Shown here: positions 48,232 through 51,385 of the stretch, one piece after another
Numbering within the stretch: position 1 is the first letter of the stretch
Layout of the letters: every line of letters begins with the position of its first letter
NCBI GenBank assembly: GCA_019911785.1
Contig: JAIOJM010000177.1
Location: 1-51,385 of the forward strand
DNA: 51,385 nt
Direction of reading: 5' to 3'
Source: Sulfuricella sp.
GTDB taxonomy: Bacteria; Pseudomonadota; Gammaproteobacteria; Burkholderiales; Sulfuricellaceae
The notes under the pieces: generated by a model
Told to the model about the DNA's origin: nothing
The model's input: the letters and a program-made list of their open reading frames with translations, nothing else
Databases searched by the model: none
Translations under genes and position numbers: made by a program

Positions 48232-48641
48232 GGCAGGTATTTTCCCATTTCTGTTTGCAGCGCGACAAACAGCGGAAAGTAATGCTTGATGATGACGCTC
48301 ACCAGTTGTTCGGCGGTGCGTTCGTCGTAGGTATGCGATGAGACATTCCGGCTTTGTATCATCGCCATCCATTGTTCGCCGTCGGCGATGAGCTCCACCT
48401 TGAAAGCCTCGCGGGTGGCATCTTTTGAGCCTTTGATGTTTTGATTGCCCTGGTCTTGCAAGTAGTCCTTCAGCACATTCCAGGCGAGTTCATGGGTGAA
48501 CTCGAAAGCCTGGATCACGCCCTGTTTTTCCAGGAGCGAGAGCGCGCGCTGCTCGCTCAGCTCGACCGCGCTTTGCAGTTGCAGCAAGGCCTTTTTGTAA
48601 TTGGCAAAGCGTTGCTGCCACCGAACATCCTGATCGTTCAT
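48228..48641 (-). CDS. hepT: HepT, HEPN-domain toxin
   Basis: 137-residue helical HEPN protein of the HI0074 family. The catalytic/target motif RX4HXY is intact (SRNVSSHTYDE, near 100). The FEFTHELAWNVLKDYL segment is typical. AGAGGA precedes the ATG, which starts 25 bp after the hypF stop codon. Together with mntA it marks the hypF-side edge of the inserted block. Confidence 0.9.
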   Translation of the reverse strand: MNDQDVRWQQRFANYKKALLQLQSAVELSEQRALSLLEKQGVIQAFEFTHELAWNVLKDYLQDQGNQNIKGSKDATREAFKVELIADGEQWMAMIQSRNVSSHTYDERTAEQLVSVIIKHYFPLFVALQTEMGKYLP

Positions 48642-48666
48642 CGCTTAATCCTCTGCAAGTTTTCGA

Positions 48667-51021
48667 CTACCCTAAATCTTCACCGCCGATAGATTTCATC
48701 GCCACCCACGCCTGACCCAAACTCAGCCCACCGTCGTTGGGCGGCGCCTGACGCGCCTGGTACACCTTCGCACCCAGCGCTTCGAGGCGGGCGGCGAGAT
48801 CCGCGCTCAGCAGCCGGTTGAGGAAACACCCCCCGCCGAATACCACATCATTCAGCCCGGTTTCCGCCATCTTCGCGGCCACCCATTCGGCCAGCGCCTC
48901 GGCCAAGGTGGCGTGGAACAGCGCCGCACCGTGGCCGGCATCGCGGGTTTCGCTTAGCGTCGCGAGCAGCGGCAGAAGATTCAGCACCCCCCCGACCAGA
49001 GTATAACCGCCATTCATCGGCGCAACCGGGCCATAAGCCTGCGCCAGCCCTTCCAGCAGCATCGCCGCCTGGCCCTCGAAAGCGGAAGCCTCGCGCACGC
49101 CGAGCAGCCCGGCGGCGGCATCGAACCAGCGGCCGCAACTCGAAGTCGGCGGACTGTTGAAATTCTTCTCCAGCATCTGCCGTACCGCGCCAGCAGCCGG
49201 TAGCGCAAAGCGGCGTTCGATTTCCTCGCCGCGGCCCAAGGCATGCAAGGCACTCGCAGCCATGCGCCAGGATTCGCGTGCGGCACTGTCGCCGCCGGGA
49301 AGCGCCAGTTCTTTCAGATGACCCAGACGTTCAAAGCGCGCCCCGTCCACCCGCAGCAGCTCGCCGCCCCAGGCAGTGCCATCTGTTCCCAGGCCCACCC
49401 CGTCCAGCGCCAGCCCCAATGCCGGGCCTGCCAGTCCATGCTCTGCCATCACCGCGGCGATATGCGCATGATGATGCTGCACGGCAAGCACTGGAATGCC
49501 GCGCTGCCGCGCGAAATCGGCGGCGAAACGGCTGCTGAAGAAATCCGGATGGAGGTCGTGGACGACGATTTCCGGCTCGATTTCCAGCACGCCCATCAGG
49601 TGCCGCGCCGTTTCCTCCAGGCTGCGACAAGTGGAAGCGTTATCCAGGTCGCCGATATGCTGGGAAACGAAGGCCTCGTCGCCACGGGTGAGGCAGACAG
49701 TGTTCTTGAACCAGCCGCCGCAGGCCAGCACCGGGCGCCCCGCCTTCGGCAATTTGATGGCGCGCGGGGTGTAGCCGCGGGCACGGCGGATAAATCCTGG
49801 TGATGAGTAATGGGTGAGGGGTGAGGGGTGAGGCGATTCATTGTGACTCACACTCCTCACCACGCTGTCGTCGCACCCCACCACGATATCGCGGTCGTGC
49901 ATCAGGAATGCATCGGCAATGGCGGAAAGACGCCGCAGCGCCTCGACGTTCCCTGTCACCAGCGGCTCGTCGCCGGGATTGGCCGAGGTACAGACCAGCG
50001 CCAGATCATGCGGCGCGGCCAGCCACATTGTGCCGGCTGGCCGGCCAGCCGCCTCGTGAAACAGCAGATAGTGCAGCGGCGCATAGGGCAGCAGCACGCC
50101 CAATTCGGCCATGCCGGGCGCCACGCCGGGCAGTGCGGCGTCGCACCCCGGCCGCTTTTGCAGCAAAACGATGGGCCGCTCGCGCGCCTCCAGCAGCCGG
50201 CGCTCGCCATCGCCGCAAACGGCCCATGGCGCAATCGAAGCGATGCCCGCCAGCATCACCGCGAACGGTTTCTCCTCGCGCTGCTTGCGCTGGCGCAGGC
50301 GCGCCACGGCTTCGGCATTGCGCGCATCGCACATCAGGTGGAAGCCGCCGATACCCTTGATCGCCAGAACCTGCCCGGCGCGCAGACGGCTCACCGTTTC
50401 GGCAATCGGGTCGTCACTCCTGATCGGCTGCCCGCCCGCTTCCAGCAAGGCCAGGCGCGGCCCACACGCCGCACAGGCATTGGGCTGGGCGTGAAAGCGA
50501 CGGTCCAGCGGATTGTCGTATTCGCGCCGGCAGGCCGGACACAGGGCAAACCCGGCCATGCTGGTGTTGGGGCGGTCGTAGGGCAGATGGCGGGTGATGG
50601 TGTAACGCGGGCCGCAGTGGGTGCAATTGGTGAAGGGGTAACGGTAGCGCCGGTTTGCGGGATCAAAAACTTCAGCGAGGCAAGCCGGACAGGTGGCGGC
50701 ATCGGGCGTGATCCCGGTATGGGAATGGCCGGAGCGGCTTTCCAGAATGGCGAAACCGTGTCGCGGCAAAACCTCGGCCGGCAGCGCGCTCACCTCGTCC
50801 ACCTGCGCCAGGTCGGGTGCATCCTTTTCCAGCCGGACCAGCAACGCTTCCAGCGCCGCCTCGCCGCCCTGCGCCTCAATTTCCACGCCGCCGGCGTCGT
50901 TCAGCACCCACCCGTTCAGCCCCAACTCCAGGGCCAGACGGTAGACGAAGGGGCGAAACCCCACTCCCTGCACCTGGCCGCGGACGCGGATGCGCACCGC
51001 GCGAGGCTCCTCACTCCTCAC
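48667..51021 (-). CDS. hypF: HypF, carbamoyltransferase of hydrogenase maturation
   Basis: 784 residues: acylphosphatase domain (RIRVRGQVQGVGFRPFVYRL, 10-95), two zinc fingers (CPACLAEV…CTHCGP and CPACRREY…CAACGP, about 110-190), YrdC-like domain (200-380) and Kae1-like domain with HHHAHIAAVMAEHG near 485. It transfers carbamoyl from carbamoyl phosphate to HypE. There are two oddities. The GTG start at 51021 (or 50997) and its Shine-Dalgarno are part of a heptanucleotide tandem repeat. About 15 extra residues (SHNESPHPSPLTHYSS) between DDSVVRS and IRRARGY are encoded by a related repeat. Confidence 0.93.
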   Translation of the reverse strand: MRSEEPRAVRIRVRGQVQGVGFRPFVYRLALELGLNGWVLNDAGGVEIEAQGGEAALEALLVRLEKDAPDLAQVDEVSALPAEVLPRHGFAILESRSGHSHTGITPDAATCPACLAEVFDPANRRYRYPFTNCTHCGPRYTITRHLPYDRPNTSMAGFALCPACRREYDNPLDRRFHAQPNACAACGPRLALLEAGGQPIRSDDPIAETVSRLRAGQVLAIKGIGGFHLMCDARNAEAVARLRQRKQREEKPFAVMLAGIASIAPWAVCGDGERRLLEARERPIVLLQKRPGCDAALPGVAPGMAELGVLLPYAPLHYLLFHEAAGRPAGTMWLAAPHDLALVCTSANPGDEPLVTGNVEALRRLSAIADAFLMHDRDIVVGCDDSVVRSVSHNESPHPSPLTHYSSPGFIRRARGYTPRAIKLPKAGRPVLACGGWFKNTVCLTRGDEAFVSQHIGDLDNASTCRSLEETARHLMGVLEIEPEIVVHDLHPDFFSSRFAADFARQRGIPVLAVQHHHAHIAAVMAEHGLAGPALGLALDGVGLGTDGTAWGGELLRVDGARFERLGHLKELALPGGDSAARESWRMAASALHALGRGEEIERRFALPAAGAVRQMLEKNFNSPPTSSCGRWFDAAAGLLGVREASAFEGQAAMLLEGLAQAYGPVAPMNGGYTLVGGVLNLLPLLATLSETRDAGHGAALFHATLAEALAEWVAAKMAETGLNDVVFGGGCFLNRLLSADLAARLEALGAKVYQARQAPPNDGGLSLGQAWVAMKSIGGEDLG
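49808..49858. repeat. GGGTGAG heptamer run inside hypF
   Basis: Three consecutive GGGTGAG-type heptamers at 49812-49832, with CACTCCTCAC at 49848-49857 in the opposite sense, making a small inverted pair. The segment is read in frame in hypF and encodes a low-complexity insertion. Confidence 0.65.
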
Positions 51022-51115
51022 TCCTCACTCCTCACTCCTCACTCCTCACTCCTCACTCCTCACTCCTCACTCCTCACTCCTCACTCCTCACTCCTTACTC
51101 CTCACTCCTTACTCC
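51011..51115. repeat. 15-copy heptanucleotide tandem repeat, hypB/hypF junction
   Basis: Fifteen consecutive 7-mers: twelve identical TCACTCC, then TTACTCC, TCACTCC, TTACTCC. On the coding (minus) strand each unit reads GGAGTGA, i.e. a Shine-Dalgarno core (GGAG) overlapping a GTG. The hypB stop codon and the hypF start region both lie in it. Confidence 0.95.
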
Positions 51116-51385
51116 TTACGTTTCTCAGTTCAGCCTCCAGCTCGGCGACCCTGCGCTTCAGCGCCACCACCTCGTTGGCTTTCTGTTCGGCCGCCTGCCT
51201 CATGCCCGCCGCTATCCATTCCCGCCATTCATCCATCCCCTCGCCGCTGACCGCCGAGGTGAGAATGACGCGGATATAGGGGTTGATGCGACGCGCATAC
51301 TCGATACACAGCGGCACGTTGAAATTCAGGTAGGGCAGCAAGTCCACCTTGTTGAGCAGCATCACCTCGGCTGCGGCAAACATGT
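51102..51385 (-). CDS. hypB: HypB, nickel GTPase of hydrogenase maturation (C-terminal part)
   Basis: The gene runs off the right edge. The visible 94 residues carry the G4 motif region (LLNKVDLLPYLNF, guanine specificity NKxD) and the G5-type SAVSGEGMDEW, ending in a coiled-coil tail (VVALKRRVAELEAELR). HypB delivers nickel with HypA. The last four residues (RSKE) and the TGA stop come from the heptanucleotide repeat. It is the upstream gene of the hypBF part of the operon. Confidence 0.92.
   Translation of the reverse strand, partial: MFAAAEVMLLNKVDLLPYLNFNVPLCIEYARRINPYIRVILTSAVSGEGMDEWREWIAAGMRQAAEQKANEVVALKRRVAELEAELRNVRSKE

Noticed and set aside
51011..51115. CRISPR array as an explanation for the tandem repeat at the hypB/hypF junction.
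   Set aside because: Units are only 7 bp with no spacers, so it is a simple tandem repeat.

Overview
The window looks like chromosome of a betaproteobacterial sulfur-oxidising chemolithotroph, probably Nitrosomonadales (Sulfuricella/Thiobacillus-like). This is inferred from gene content and order, since no rRNA or marker search was possible. The markers are a type I sulfide:quinone oxidoreductase under a FisR-like sigma-54 activator, a rhodanese-TusA-DsrE3A sulfur relay, the LbpA/LipS1/LipS2/LipT/sLpl(AB) set that makes the lipoate carrier of the sHdr sulfur-oxidation pathway, a YeeE/YedE thiosulfate transporter, and [NiFe]-hydrogenase maturation genes including hypX.

Layout. 1-6.8 kb (minus strand): rhd, tusA, dsrE3A, lbpA, lipS2, slpl(AB), lipT, lipS1. 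The shdr genes themselves are not in view. 6.8-12 kb: moaC, bepA-like protease, clpS-clpA and a small DUF2892 membrane protein. 12-16 kb: a Crp/Fnr regulator and fisR, divergent from a sigma-54-driven operon of a 65-residue protein and sqr. 16-24 kb: acnB, a GST/SspA-like protein, mnmA-(exported protein)-nudJ, queC and the thiosulfate transporter. 24.0-30.2 kb: a 6.1-kb integrative element in tRNA-Lys, with integrase, excisionase and a Rep_trans-type replication protein. Its AT-rich right half looks like a small array of promoter-less gene cassettes with attC-like sites (a RES-domain protein and two small proteins). 30-35 kb: a membrane-anchored glutaredoxin and a two-gene signalling unit (HDOD-GAF-histidine kinase and REC-PAS-GGDEF-EAL). 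35-51.4 kb: hypBF and hypCDEX, split by a 9-kb co-oriented insert.

The insert is the most likely undescribed system. It carries a Hanks-type kinase with about 15 TPRs, a Clp/Hsp100 ATPase without a ClpP loop or M domain, an FHA protein translationally coupled to the ATPase, a DUF2971 protein, an HNH-like protein, a membrane protein and a HepT/MntA toxin-antitoxin pair. The kinase N-terminus has four spaced Thr-Arg motifs, and the same motif recurs in the linker of the Clp ATPase. This suggests a phospho-threonine/FHA-assembled chaperone complex resembling the PpkA-Fha-ClpV control set of type VI secretion, but with no secretion genes in view.

The window also carries many dispersed palindromic elements whose arms are iterated short words (CACGAAT, CGCAAAGGA, CGCAGAGG) and which sit between operon genes. 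One supplies the C-terminus of LipT. A 15-copy heptanucleotide repeat lies across the hypB/hypF junction, and a related repeat interrupts hypF in frame.
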